Positions 7,714 to 17,800 of a DNA stretch of 64,000 nt are shown here, piece after piece (positions within the stretch are counted from its first letter, which is position 1; each line of letters begins with the position of its first letter). The stretch lies in contig NZ_KE150457.1 of the NCBI RefSeq assembly GCF_000411455.1, forward strand, positions 810,474-874,473, written 5' to 3'. A program made the translations under genes and the position numbers. Source of the DNA: Microbacterium sp. oral taxon 186 str. F0373. Its GTDB lineage: Bacteria; Actinomycetota; Actinomycetes; Actinomycetales; Microbacteriaceae. The notes beneath the pieces are model-generated. The model ran no database searches, was not told the origin of the DNA, and saw only the letters and a program-made list of their open reading frames with translations.

Positions 7714-8877
7714 TCAGCGCTTGCCGACGATCTGCCGCGACACGATGTCGCGCATGATCTCGTTCGTGCCGCCGTAGATGCGGTGGACGCGAGCGTCGAG
7801 GTACGCGCGCGCGATCGGGTACTCGGTGATGTAGCCGTACCCGCCGTGCAGCTGCACGCCGATGTCGAGCAGCTCCGCCTCGCGATCGGTCGACCAGAAC
7901 TTGACCTTCGCGGCCTCTTCGGCGGTGAGCTTCTTGTCCTTGTAGAGCATCATGGCGCGATCGTTGTAGGTCCACATGACGTCGACTGTCGTGGCCATGT
8001 CGGCGAGAAGGAACCGCGTGTTCTGGAAGTCGGCGATCCGCTCACCGAACGCCTCGCGGCTGAGCACGTATTCGCGCGTCCACGCGAACGCGGCCTCGCC
8101 CGCCGCGGCGGCCGCGACACCGATCGACAGACGCTCGAGCGGCAGGTTCATCATGAGCTGGATGAAGCCCAATCCCTCCTTGCCGCCGATGAGGTTCGCC
8201 TCGGGGACGAACACGTCGGTGAAGCTGAGCTCGGCGGTGTCCCACCCGTGGAAGCCCATCTTCTCGAGCTTCTTGCTGTGGTCGAAACCCTCCATGCCGT
8301 CCTCGAGGATCAGCAGGCTGAAGGCATCCGGGCGGTTGCCCTCGCCGGTCTTCACGAACGTGACGACCATGTCGGCGGTCTTTCCCGACGAGATGAACGT
8401 CTTCGCACCGTTGACGAGGTAGCCGCCGTCGACCTTCTTCGCGGTCGTCTTGATGCCGCGCAGGTCGCTGCCCGCGCCCGGCTCCGTCATCGCGAGCGCC
8501 CCGAGGATCTCGCCGGTCGCCATGCCGGGCAGCCACTTCTCCTTCTGCTCCTGCGTCCCCATGTGCACGATGTACGGCACGGCGAGGTCGTCCTGGATGC
8601 CGAAGGCACCGGCCAGCGACCCCTGCCCGGCGCCGATGGTCTCCTCGAGGACGATCGAGCGGAATCGATAGTCCTGCAGCATGCCGGCGCCACCGAACTC
8701 CTCGGGAACGCTCAGGCCGATGATGCCGGCCTCGCCGGCGGCGAGCATGGTGGCGCGGTCGATCTCGCCGTCCGCCTCCCACTGCTTGCGCTTCTCTTCG
8801 GTGGCGAAGCGCTTGAGGAACTCCTTCACGACGTCGCGGAACGCCTCGTGGTCCTCGTCGTAGATCTCGCGCTCCAT
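7714..8877 (-). CDS. Acyl-CoA dehydrogenase
   Basis: An FAD-dependent acyl-CoA dehydrogenase (387 aa) that introduces a trans-2 double bond into acyl-CoA thioesters during beta-oxidation or branched-chain catabolism. The internal ATG at 8877 is chosen because GAGAGGAC precedes it and the N-terminus MEREIYDEDHEAFRD fits the family. Family patterns AMTEPGAGSDLRGIKTTAKK and, near the C-terminus, QLHGGYGYITEYPIARAY with GGTNEIMRDIV are intact. Chain-length preference cannot be told. It stands alone, without an adjacent ETF or thiolase gene. Confidence 0.94.
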   Translation of the reverse strand: MEREIYDEDHEAFRDVVKEFLKRFATEEKRKQWEADGEIDRATMLAAGEAGIIGLSVPEEFGGAGMLQDYRFRSIVLEETIGAGQGSLAGAFGIQDDLAVPYIVHMGTQEQKEKWLPGMATGEILGALAMTEPGAGSDLRGIKTTAKKVDGGYLVNGAKTFISSGKTADMVVTFVKTGEGNRPDAFSLLILEDGMEGFDHSKKLEKMGFHGWDTAELSFTDVFVPEANLIGGKEGLGFIQLMMNLPLERLSIGVAAAAAGEAAFAWTREYVLSREAFGERIADFQNTRFLLADMATTVDVMWTYNDRAMMLYKDKKLTAEEAAKVKFWSTDREAELLDIGVQLHGGYGYITEYPIARAYLDARVHRIYGGTNEIMRDIVSRQIVGKR

Positions 8878-9005
8878 GGTGCGCCCGTCCTCTCGTCCTC
8901 GAGTGTGGAATCTGCCGGATGCCGCGGGAAGGACCCCGGATGCCGATGGCATTGCATCTCAGCATCCATGGTACTGGGTTTCACCGCGAGCGCGACGAGC
9001 GGGAT

Positions 9006-10034
9006 TCAGTAGCCGGGCGCGGCAGGAAGACCGAAGAAATCCTCCAGCGTGTGGAACCCGCCGTCGTGGTACGCCTTGGCGAGCTCGGGGCCGACGTAGC
9101 GCAGATGCCAGGGCTCGGCCTCGTAGCCCGTGATGTCGGTGTAGCCACTCTCGTAGCGCACGATGTAGCCGAACCGCCACGCATTCGCGGCGACCCAGGC
9201 GCCCTGACGCGTGCCGCCGAACGATTCGATGGCGCCGCATCCGCTGTCGCAGGCGGCGACATCGGTGGCCAGCCCCGTCTGGTGCTCACTGAAACCGGGG
9301 CGGGCGCTCTGCTGGTCCGCCGCGTCGCGGCCGAGCGAGTTCACGTAACCGTTGTACGTGCGCGTCTGAGATGCGAACGACCGGTACGCACTGTTCAGAC
9401 CGATCGCACCGACACCCTCCTGAGCGGCGGCGGCCACGAGAGCCGTCAGCGCCTCGGCAGCCGTCGGCTGCAGCCGGCCGTCGACCGTGCGCTGCATGTC
9501 GGCGGGGGCGACCAGCTCGCTGGGCTCGACATCCAGCGGGTTGAGGGGACGCTTCTTGTCGACGACGACCCAGAGCCGGTGCGGGTCGCCGAGATCGACG
9601 CAGGGTGCGACGCCGTCGACGACGGCGCCGCGGAAGGCCGCGCCGCCACCGAAGGCGGTGACGACGTCTTCGTCCTTGCCGGCGGCGAGCGCGGCGACCA
9701 CAGCGGGATCGTCGCACCGTGCCGCCGCGCCGGTCTGAGCGGGAACCGGCAGCCCTGTGGCGGGTGCCGCCGTCGCATCCGCTCCACCGGGCAGCGCGAC
9801 AGCGGCCGCCGCCGCGTTCGATGTGGCCACGGACGCGGCGCCACCCGGACCGCGGGCGCCGCTGAGGGAGAACGCCGAGACGGCGAAGATCGCCGCCACA
9901 GCCCAGAAAGCGATCGCGAACGCCGTCCACCGCACCCGCAGCGGCACCTTCGACTTCCACGCTCCGCGGGCGCGCGGGGCCGCAACGGCGGCGCGCGCGG
10001 CGCGGCGACTGATCGGCTGGTCGGGGTGCGGCAC
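9006..10034 (-). CDS. VanY-type D-alanyl-D-alanine carboxypeptidase, membrane anchored
   Basis: A zinc D,D-carboxypeptidase of the M15B (VanY) family acting on peptidoglycan stem peptides outside the membrane. One membrane segment (WTAFAIAFWAVAAIFAVSAF) follows an Arg-rich cytoplasmic N-terminus, then a low-complexity linker. The zinc motifs are SEHQTGLATD and EPWHLRYVG, and the N-side LNSAYRSF is also typical. The GTG at 10034 is taken as start (342 aa); an upstream ATG at 10091 would leave almost no room before the divergent radical SAM gene. Confidence 0.88.
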   Translation of the reverse strand: MPHPDQPISRRAARAAVAAPRARGAWKSKVPLRVRWTAFAIAFWAVAAIFAVSAFSLSGARGPGGAASVATSNAAAAAVALPGGADATAAPATGLPVPAQTGAAARCDDPAVVAALAAGKDEDVVTAFGGGAAFRGAVVDGVAPCVDLGDPHRLWVVVDKKRPLNPLDVEPSELVAPADMQRTVDGRLQPTAAEALTALVAAAAQEGVGAIGLNSAYRSFASQTRTYNGYVNSLGRDAADQQSARPGFSEHQTGLATDVAACDSGCGAIESFGGTRQGAWVAANAWRFGYIVRYESGYTDITGYEAEPWHLRYVGPELAKAYHDGGFHTLEDFFGLPAAPGY

Positions 10035-10110
10035 CCGCCCATTCTGCCCGCCGAGCCCGTGCGGCGCCTGCACATTGCGCATTTGTCGCATCTATGTTCG
10101 AATGTACGAC

Positions 10111-11175
10111 ATGCGGTGGCGCGGACAGAGTATCGATGCGACGGATGCCGCTGCCCTGCCCGGCATGGAGCGCCTCGACGGTCTGGTCCGCACCGTCACG
10201 ACCCCGGAGTTCGCGGGCATGACCTTCCACGAGGCGGCGGCGAAGTCGGCGCTGAATCATGTGCCCTCGGCATCCGCGATGCCGTTCGACTGGACCGTCA
10301 ACCCCTACCGCGGGTGCAGCCACGCCTGCTCGTACTGCTTCGCGAGGGGCACCCACACCTACCTCGACCTCGACGCCGGGCGCGACTTCGACGAGCAGAT
10401 CGTCGTGAAGGTCAACGTGGCCGAGGTGCTGCGACGCGAGCTGGCCGCACCGTCCTGGCAGCACGAGCCGGTCGCGCTCGGCACCAACACCGACCCGTAT
10501 CAGCGGGCTGAGGGGCGCTACCGGCTCATGCCCGAGATCATCGACACCCTCGCGGCCAGCGGCACGCCGTTCTCGGTGCTCACCAAGGGCACGCTGCTGC
10601 GACGCGATCTTCCGCTGCTCGCGGAGGCGCGACGTCGAGTGCCCGTCCACCTCGCGATGTCGATCGCCATGCCCGACGAGCAGTTGCGGCAGACCCTCGA
10701 AGCCGGAGCACCCACGTTCCAGGCACGGTTGGACACCGTGCGGGCCGCGACCGAGGCGGGGTTCGCCGTGACCGTGTTCCTCATGCCGATCGTGCCGCAC
10801 CTGACCGACTCCGTGACGGTGCTCGACGATGCGCTCGCGCGCATCGCGGCATCCGGAGCGGTTCGTGTCGTCTTCGGAGCACTGCACCTGCGTCCCGGTG
10901 CCCGGGAGTGGTTCTGGCAGTGGCTGGAGCGCGAGCACCCGGGACTCGTGCCCGCGTATCGCGGGCTCTACCCCGGCGCCACGGTCTACGCGCCCGCCGG
11001 GTACCGGAAGTGGCTTGCGGCTCGCGTGCGCCCGCTGCTGAGACGGCACCGGCTCACCGGTGGTCCCGAAGACGAGGTCGAGACCCGGCCCGCACGACCG
11101 GGCCCGGTACGGACGACCGCCCGGGCGGCGGCATCATCGGCGTCCGCGGCATCCGCCCCCGCGATGCTGTTCTGA
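10111..11175 (+). CDS. Radical SAM protein, Rv2578c family
   Basis: A radical S-adenosylmethionine protein of the Rv2578c/spore-photoproduct-lyase-like group (354 aa). The [4Fe-4S] ligand motif is CSHACSYC, preceded by VNPYRG and followed by FARGTHTYLDLD; GTNTDPYQRAEGRYRLM and SVLTKGTLLRRD are conserved family stretches. The reaction is not known for this branch. Start ATG 10111 (MRWRGQ) is preferred; ATG 10102 is in frame. It is divergent from the carboxypeptidase gene and ends in an Ala/Ser-rich tail. Confidence 0.88.
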   Translation: MRWRGQSIDATDAAALPGMERLDGLVRTVTTPEFAGMTFHEAAAKSALNHVPSASAMPFDWTVNPYRGCSHACSYCFARGTHTYLDLDAGRDFDEQIVVKVNVAEVLRRELAAPSWQHEPVALGTNTDPYQRAEGRYRLMPEIIDTLAASGTPFSVLTKGTLLRRDLPLLAEARRRVPVHLAMSIAMPDEQLRQTLEAGAPTFQARLDTVRAATEAGFAVTVFLMPIVPHLTDSVTVLDDALARIAASGAVRVVFGALHLRPGAREWFWQWLEREHPGLVPAYRGLYPGATVYAPAGYRKWLAARVRPLLRRHRLTGGPEDEVETRPARPGPVRTTARAAASSASAASAPAMLF

Positions 11176-11204
11176 CCGGACGGCTCTGCTCCGCCGGGAC
11201 GGCG

Positions 11205-11236
11205 GAGGGGCCGCGACGCGAACGCCACGGCCCCTC
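11205..11236. terminator. Putative bidirectional terminator hairpin
   Basis: GAGGGGCCG (11205-11213) and CGGCCCCTC (11228-11236) form a 9-bp GC stem between the convergent radical SAM and DEAD-box helicase genes. No T run follows, as is usual in high-GC actinobacteria. Confidence 0.6.
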
Positions 11237-11249
11237 TGGAAAGCGCGAC

Positions 11250-13487
11250 TCAGCGGTCGACGTGCGCGGCCTGACGGCCCGAGATCTCCTCGAGCACGTC
11301 GTCGCCCGGGCGGGCGTCCTCGAACGGTGCGTCGATCTCGGCGCGGTCGAGCATCTCCGTCATGCGACGGCGGCGCTGGCGGGGGATGAGCGTCACGACC
11401 GTGCCGACGCGGCCCGCACGGCCGGTGCGGCCGGAGCGGTGCAGGTAGGTCTTGTACTCGTCGGGGGCGTCGGCCTGGACGACCAGGTCGATGTCGTCGA
11501 CGTGGATGCCGCGCGCGGCGACATCCGTGGCGACGAGCACGCTGACCCGACCGGACGTGAGGCGCTCGAGGTTGCGCGTGCGCTTGGCCTGGTTCAGGTC
11601 GCCGTGGAGGGCGACGGCGTGGATGCCGGCGTCGTCGAACTGCTCGGCGAGCATCTCGGCGTAGGCACGGGTGCGGGCGAACACGAGGGTCTTGCCGGCG
11701 CGGTCGACGAGCGAGGTGAGGATCTCCGCCTTGTCACGGTGATCGATCACGAGCACGCGGTGGTCGATCGTGCCGGAATCCTGGTCTTCGCCGGCCACCT
11801 CGTAGACGGCCGGGTCGACGAGGAACTCATCGACGAGGGCCGCGACCTCGCGGTCGAGTGTCGCGGAGAACAGGAGCTTCTGCGCGTCAGGGTCGACGAG
11901 TCGGAGGATCCGCTGCATCGGCTCGAGAAAGCCCAGCTCGCTCATGTGATCGGCCTCGTCGAGCACGACGATTCCGACCTCGGAGAGGTCGAGCTTGCCC
12001 TGGTTCTGCAGGTCTTCGATACGCCCGGGGGTGCCGATGATGATGTCGACGCCCTTCTTCAGGGCCCCGACCTGGCGCCCGGCGGGCACACCGCCGTAGA
12101 TCTGCGTCGTGAAGAGGCCGACGCTACGGGCGATCGGCTGGATGGTGCGGTCGATCTGCAGCGCGAGCTCGCGCGTCGGGGCGAGGATCAGCGCCTTCGG
12201 GCTGCGCCCGAACGCACGGCGCTTGCCGGCCTGGCTGCGCAGCACCGCCTCGACGAGCGGAGCGCCGAACGCGATGGTCTTGCCCGAGCCGGTGCGACCG
12301 CGGGCGAGCACGTCCTTGCCCGCGAGGATCGGCGCGATCGTGGCGGCCTGGATCGGGAACGGCGCCGCGGCGCCGAGTTCGGCGAGGGTCCGCACGATGT
12401 TGTCGCCGAGGCCGAGGCTCGAGAAGCTCACGTCCGCGACCTCTTCGGCCTGCACGGCCTGCGCCTGCAGCTTCTCGTGCACGACGTCGGCGTGCTCCTC
12501 GTAGGCCTTGCGTGCCGCGGCATCCTTCGCGTCGGAGTTCCAGTCGGAGCGGTTGCCGCCGGCAGTGCGGACGGGACGGTCGTCACGACGCGGGCGGTCG
12601 TCACGGGCCGGACGGTCGTCACGTGCCGGACGGTCGTAACTCCTCCGATCCGCGTCCCGAGAGCCGAAAGCAGGCCGCTCGCGGCGCTCCGCGCCCGACG
12701 TGGAGGAGTTGCGGCCGCGGTCGTCGAACGAGCGAGCCGGACGGTCATCGCGACGCGGGCGGTCATCGAACGAGCGAGCCGGACGATCAGTACTCCGGAA
12801 ATCGCGGCCTTCACGGGGCACACGGGCGCCATCACGACCGCCGCGCGCCGATTCTCCGGAGTTGCGAACGTAGCCACCGCGGTCATCGCGACGCGGGCGG
12901 TCATCGAACGAACGGGCCGGACGGTCGTCACGGGCCGGGCGGTCATCGAACGGCCGAGCCGGACGGTCGTCACGGGCCGGACGGTCGTAACTCCTCCGAC
13001 CCGCGTCCCGAGAGCCGAAAGCAGGCCGCTCGCGGCGCTCCGCGCCCGACGTGGAGGAGTTGCGGCCGCGGTCGTCGAACGAACGGGCCGGGCGGTCATC
13101 GCGACGGGGGCGGTCGTCGAATGAACGAGCCGGGCGGTCATCGCGACGCGGGCGGTCATCGAACGAGCGGGCGGGACGCTCGTCGCGCGCGGGCCGGAAG
13201 CCGTCGCGGTCGTCGCGACGCGGGCGTTCGCCGTTGGCGCGCGAGCGGATGCCGCGAGCCTCGTCGCGACCGGCGCGCTCCTGCGCGCTCCAGCGCTGCT
13301 TCGGGGCGGATGCCGCGTCGGTCGCCTCGGCGGCGCGGTAGCCGCGGTGACTCGGGCTCTTGCTGCCGGGCTTACCGGCGGACGACTGGCCGGGACGGCG
13401 CTTGGCGTCTTGGTAGCTGGTCTTCGACCCGTAGCGGGGCTCGAAGTTCTGGGCGCGGCCGCCGGCCGGCTTCTTGCTCTTGGGCAT
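11250..13487 (-). CDS. DEAD-box RNA helicase with long repetitive disordered N-terminus
   Basis: An ATP-dependent RNA helicase (745 aa) of the DeaD/RhlE type. The core starts near residue 350 with the Q-motif region FSSLGLGDNIVRTL...FPIQAATI; Walker A ARGRTGSGKT, PTRELA, VLDEADHMSELGF, SAT, and the C-terminal ATDVAARGIHVDD and HRSGRTGRAGR motifs are all present. Residues 1-345 are highly charged and repetitive, built of units like RPARSFDDRPRRDD, with a roughly 35-residue block (RGRNSSTSGAERRERPAFGS onward) present twice. Most relatives carry such RGG-like tails at the C-terminus. A leader of about 210 bases precedes the gene. Confidence 0.95.
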   Translation of the reverse strand: MPKSKKPAGGRAQNFEPRYGSKTSYQDAKRRPGQSSAGKPGSKSPSHRGYRAAEATDAASAPKQRWSAQERAGRDEARGIRSRANGERPRRDDRDGFRPARDERPARSFDDRPRRDDRPARSFDDRPRRDDRPARSFDDRGRNSSTSGAERRERPAFGSRDAGRRSYDRPARDDRPARPFDDRPARDDRPARSFDDRPRRDDRGGYVRNSGESARGGRDGARVPREGRDFRSTDRPARSFDDRPRRDDRPARSFDDRGRNSSTSGAERRERPAFGSRDADRRSYDRPARDDRPARDDRPRRDDRPVRTAGGNRSDWNSDAKDAAARKAYEEHADVVHEKLQAQAVQAEEVADVSFSSLGLGDNIVRTLAELGAAAPFPIQAATIAPILAGKDVLARGRTGSGKTIAFGAPLVEAVLRSQAGKRRAFGRSPKALILAPTRELALQIDRTIQPIARSVGLFTTQIYGGVPAGRQVGALKKGVDIIIGTPGRIEDLQNQGKLDLSEVGIVVLDEADHMSELGFLEPMQRILRLVDPDAQKLLFSATLDREVAALVDEFLVDPAVYEVAGEDQDSGTIDHRVLVIDHRDKAEILTSLVDRAGKTLVFARTRAYAEMLAEQFDDAGIHAVALHGDLNQAKRTRNLERLTSGRVSVLVATDVAARGIHVDDIDLVVQADAPDEYKTYLHRSGRTGRAGRVGTVVTLIPRQRRRRMTEMLDRAEIDAPFEDARPGDDVLEEISGRQAAHVDR
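12627..13084. repeat. Duplicated ~105-bp block with AACTCCTCC/GGAGGAGTT arms inside helicase gene
   Basis: About 105 bp at 12627-12733 recur at 12978-13084, nearly identical and 351 bp apart (a multiple of three). Each copy carries inverted arms AACTCCTCC and GGAGGAGTT, at 12638-12646/12702-12710 and 12989-12997/13053-13061, so each hairpin is 73 bp. The arms match an intergenic element at 43547-43626 and one inside kdpB. Confidence 0.85.
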
Positions 13488-13790
13488 GGTGTTCTTCCTG
13501 GGTTTTCTCGCGCGAGAACAGCGCCGCCGCGCAGCGAGAGCCGAGGCGACCAGGAGGTCGGACGGATCGGGGCGGCGGGCAACCCGGTGCTCCGGGGGCC
13601 ATTCAACAGTGATGGTTCATGCGCGTCGATCGACGCTCACCATCGGCCCCTTGGACTCACAAACCCACCCGCACCACAGTGCGGTGTCCAGAGCCGACCG
13701 CACCACTGTACTCGCCTCACCTGTGAGAGCGCCGGTCGCCTCCCGTGACGCCGTGAACGAGGCTCGCCGGCGGGCCCCTACACTGGCGCC
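13488..13790. other. Intergenic region: helicase leader and divergent promoters
   Basis: No gene seen. On the minus strand a TACAGT -10 box (complement of 13705-13710) would start a helicase leader of about 210 bases. The leader contains three palindromes: TTCTCGCGCGAGAA (13505-13518), GCGTCGATCGACGC (13623-13636) and CCGCAC-CACA-GTGCGG (13669-13684). On the plus strand TACACT (13779-13784) is the -10 box of the DUF998 gene. Structured leaders are known for some DEAD-box genes, but regulation here is inferred. Confidence 0.5.
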
Positions 13791-14870
13791 ATGACCGCAG
13801 CCGAACCCTCCCGACTCCCGGCCGAGGCCGAGGCCGATCGCGCCCCGGCGCCGTCGTTGCGCGTCGAGGCGGAGGCCCTCCTCGCCGCCGCGATCGCCGC
13901 CGTCTCCGGCGGCGTCGTCGGGCTCATCATCGGACTGCTGGGTGTCGGTGTGCGCCTCTGGGGCGATGCGAGCCTCGCCTCCTGGGCCGCGGCCGGGGCA
14001 GGCCTGGCGGCGGCCGTCAGCTCCGCGCTCGGATACTGGCGCGCCCGCACGACCGACGGCCAGGAGTGGCGGCGCAGGATCGCGAGCTGGCGCTACGTGG
14101 TGTCGACGGCATCCGTCGTCATCGCGCACGGCGCCCTCGCCATGATCGGGACGGTCGCCCTGTTCGCGGTGCTCTCGCGGGCCTTCATCAACGTCGAGCT
14201 CACCGCGTTCTGGACGACGGTGCTGGCCGCGACGGCGACGGGGCTGTCAGGCTGGCTGAGCTACCTCTCCGCCTCGCGGATGACGACCCAGCGTCTCACG
14301 ACGCTGCTCGTCACCTTCATCGGGATCGGGACGCTGGCAGCCATGATCACGACCTCCGACCCGATGTGGTGGACGTACCACTTCAGCCAGCTGGGCACGT
14401 TCGGCGACATGTCGAGCTTCCTCTTCAACGGCACGCTCATCGCCGGAGGCCTGCTCGTGACGACCTTCACGCTGTACGTCTCCCACGACCTCGCCGCGCT
14501 GGGCGAAGGGCCACGCGGCATCCGTGTCGTCGGCACAGCGCTCGCGATCATGGGCGTCATGCTGGCCTGCGTCGGCATCTTCCCCGTCAACGTGAACATG
14601 CTGCTGCACAACCTGTCGGCGTCGGGGATGGCTCTGATGTTCCTGCTGCTCCTCGTCGGCGGCCCGTGGATCGTGCGGCGGATGCCGCGCGCCTACTTCC
14701 TCGCGTCGTGGGCGTTCCTCGCCGGTCTCCTCGTCTCGATCGCGCTGTTCGCCACGGGCTACTTCGGGTTGACGGCCTTCGAGATCATCGTGTTCGCGCT
14801 GATCTTCGGCTGGCTCGCCGTCTTCATCCGCTTCATGGTCGTCGCCGATCAGCCCGAGCCGCGCAGCTGA
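13791..14870 (+). CDS. DUF998-like polytopic membrane protein
   Basis: A 359-residue membrane protein with about nine to ten hydrophobic segments, resembling the DUF998 family. Distinctive stretches are SDPMWWTYHFSQLGTFGDMS, then FNGTLIAGGLLVTTFTLYVS and GIFPVNVNMLLHNLSASGMA, which fit DUF998 proteins of unknown function. The TACACT -10 box ends six bases before the ATG, so the message is likely leaderless. The stop codon abuts the end of the convergent RND gene. Confidence 0.82.
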   Translation: MTAAEPSRLPAEAEADRAPAPSLRVEAEALLAAAIAAVSGGVVGLIIGLLGVGVRLWGDASLASWAAAGAGLAAAVSSALGYWRARTTDGQEWRRRIASWRYVVSTASVVIAHGALAMIGTVALFAVLSRAFINVELTAFWTTVLAATATGLSGWLSYLSASRMTTQRLTTLLVTFIGIGTLAAMITTSDPMWWTYHFSQLGTFGDMSSFLFNGTLIAGGLLVTTFTLYVSHDLAALGEGPRGIRVVGTALAIMGVMLACVGIFPVNVNMLLHNLSASGMALMFLLLLVGGPWIVRRMPRAYFLASWAFLAGLLVSIALFATGYFGLTAFEIIVFALIFGWLAVFIRFMVVADQPEPRS

Positions 14871-17800
14871 CTACTTGCCACGCAGGTCGCGGCGCGGGTG
14901 CAGCGCGGCGGCACCGGATGCCGGGGCGACGGGGCCTGCATCGGCATCCGCAGCCGCCTTGCGGCCACCGCCGTCGCCCGCCCGCCGCGCAGCCCGACGC
15001 TCGCGTGCACCCTCGACGAGGTTGTAGAGCGTCGGCAGCACGAGCAGCGTCAGCACGGTCGAGGAGACCAGTCCGCCGATCACGACGATCGCGAGGGGCT
15101 GCGAGATGAAACCGCCGTGGCCGGTGATGCCGAGCGCCATCGGCGTGAGGGCGAAGATCGTCGCGAGCGCGGTCATCAGGATGGGGCGCAGTCGTCGCGA
15201 ACCGCCCGCGACGGTCGCGTCATGGGTACTGAGCCCCTTCTCGCGATACTGGTTGACGAGGTCGACGAGAACGATGGCATTCGTGACGACGATGCCGATC
15301 AGCATCAGCACACCGATCAGCGAGGCGACCCCGAGCGGCACACCGGTCGCGATCTGCAACAGGATCGCTCCGGTCGCCGCGAACGGCACCGACACGAGCA
15401 GCAAGAGCGGCTGACGCAGCGACTTGAACGTCGCGACCATCACGATGTAGACGATGAGGATGGCGGCGAGCATCGCGAGGCCCAGCTGACCGAACGCATC
15501 GGACTGCTGCGTCACCACACCGCCGACCTTCGCGGCCGCGCCGGTCGGCAGCTCGAGCCCGGCCAATGCCGTGCGCACGCTCGCCGAGGCGGTGTTCAGG
15601 TCGTCCGTCGACGGGGTCACCGTCACCGTCGCGGTGCGCTGACCGCGCTGCGTCGTGATCGAGGTCGGGCCCTTGCTCTGCTCGACGGTCGCGACCTGAT
15701 CGAGACGGACGAGCCCGTTCGCAGACGCGATCTGCAGTCCCTTGAGCTCGTCGATCGTCTTCGGCACCGACGACGATTGCAGGTAGACGGTCAGCGACGT
15801 GCCGTCGATCTCGACCGATCCGATCTGGCGCGGCTGCATCGTGTTCGAGACGAGTCCGCCGACGGCGACCTCCGACAGCCCCAGCTGCGCGGCCTTGGCG
15901 CGGTCGACCGTGACGGCGACGAAGGGGAGGGATGCCGAGAGGTTCGAGGTGACCTGGCCGATGCCGTTCTTGCCCTGCAGACCGGTGACGACCGCGTCGG
16001 TCGCGGTCTGCAGCGCGTCGGCCGACGGCGCCGTCACGTCGACCTCCACGTTGCTGGAGCCGAAGCCGCCCTGGCCGGACGAGACGGTGACGGTGCCGAC
16101 ATCGGTGAGGTCGGCGAGCGCCTGCTCCACGTCATTGCGCACGGTCACCTGATCGGCCGACGTGTCGGTGGTCACCGAGTAGGTGATGCCGGTGCTGCCG
16201 CCACGGAACGCATCGCGCACGGCCGAACCGCTCGATCCGATCGAGGTCTGCACCGTGGTGATGCCGGCCACGCCCTTCAGCGCGGTCTCGACCTTCTTCG
16301 CGGCGGCATCCTCGGCGTCGAGGCTGGGGGCCTGTCCAACCTGCTGGGTGATGGTGAACGTGTTCTGTCCGCTGTCGCCGAGGAAGTTCGTCTTCATGAA
16401 CGGCGCCGCGGCGATCGTGCCACCGAGCACGAGAACGGCCACCAGCAGCGTCACCCACGAATGCTTCAGGGTCCAGCCGAGAACCGGCAGATAGGCACGC
16501 TGCAGGCGCGAGGGGGGCGCCGCGGGGTCTTCCGGGTCGACCTGGTTGCCCTCGGCGTCGCGCACCGGCTTGCCGGGTCGCAGGAACCAGTACGCGAGCA
16601 CGGGAACGATCGTCAGCGCCACGAACAGCGACGCCGCCATCGCGATCGTCACCGTCATCGCGAACGGCCGGAACAGCTCGCCGGTCACGTCGCCCACGAA
16701 CGCGATCGGCAGGAACACCGCGACGGTGGTGATCGTCGAGGCCGTGATCGCGGCGGCGACCTCACGGACGGCGAGCAGGATCGACGAGAGCTTGTCGGCA
16801 CCCTCGACGTAGTGACGTTTGATGTTCTCGATGACCACGATGGAGTCGTCGACGACGCGGCCGATCGCGATCGTGAGGGCACCCAGGGTCAAGATGTTCA
16901 GCGAGTAGCCGAACGCCTGGATGCCGACGAACGTGATGAGGACGCTGGTCGGGATGGAGATCGCGGTCACGAGCGTCGAGCGCACCGACAGCAGGAAGAG
17001 AAGGATCACGAGCACGGCGAAGACGAGGCCCAGCAGCCCCTCCTGGGCCAGCGACTCGATCGACTGCTCGATGAAGGGAGCCTGGTCGAAGACGACACTG
17101 AAGCGGGCATCGCCGCCGATGTCGCTCTGCAGCTTCGGCAGGAGAGCGGTGACGGCGCGGCTGACGTCGACGGTGTTGGCGGCGGGGAGCTTCGTGATGG
17201 AGACGGTGAGTGCGGGCTCGCCGTTCACGCGCGAGATCGAGGTCACCGGGTCCTGCGCGAGCGCCACGGTGGCCACGTCGCCGATCTTCAGCGGACCGTT
17301 CTTGGCCGCCCCCTCGAACTGGGCCGCCGAGGTGGGCACGAGCGGCAGGGCGGAGATCTGATCGACCGAGGTGAGCTTGCTGCCGGTTTGCACCGTGAGG
17401 GTCTGGTCGCCCTCGGTGACGGTGCCGCCGGGAAAGAGCACACCGTTCTGCTTGAGGGCGTCGGTGAGCGCGTTCTGGGTGAAGCCGGCGGCGGCGAGCT
17501 TCGCCTGGTCCGGGGTGATCGTGACCCGCTGGCCCTGGCCGCCGACGATCGTGGCGGCGCTGACGCCCTTGACGTCTTCGAGATCGGGGATCGTCGTGGC
17601 CTGCAGCTGCGCCTGGATCGTCTTCTCGTCGCTGTAGCCGGTGACGGCGAGCGCAATGACGGGCAGGTCGTCGATCGAGAAGGAGACCACATTGGGTTCG
17701 ACGCCGGTGGGCAGCGTCGACTTGATGCGGTTGATCGCCTGCAGGATCTTCTGCTCCGCGGTCGCCAGGTCGGTGCCGTAGGTGAAGGACGCCTGGATGA

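Noticed and set aside
10086-10101. Possible LexA/SOS box between carboxypeptidase and radical SAM genes (TCGCATCTATGTTCGA)
   Set aside because: Matches the remembered consensus TCGAACANNTGTTCGA at only about 11 of 14 fixed positions on the opposite strand; too weak to annotate.
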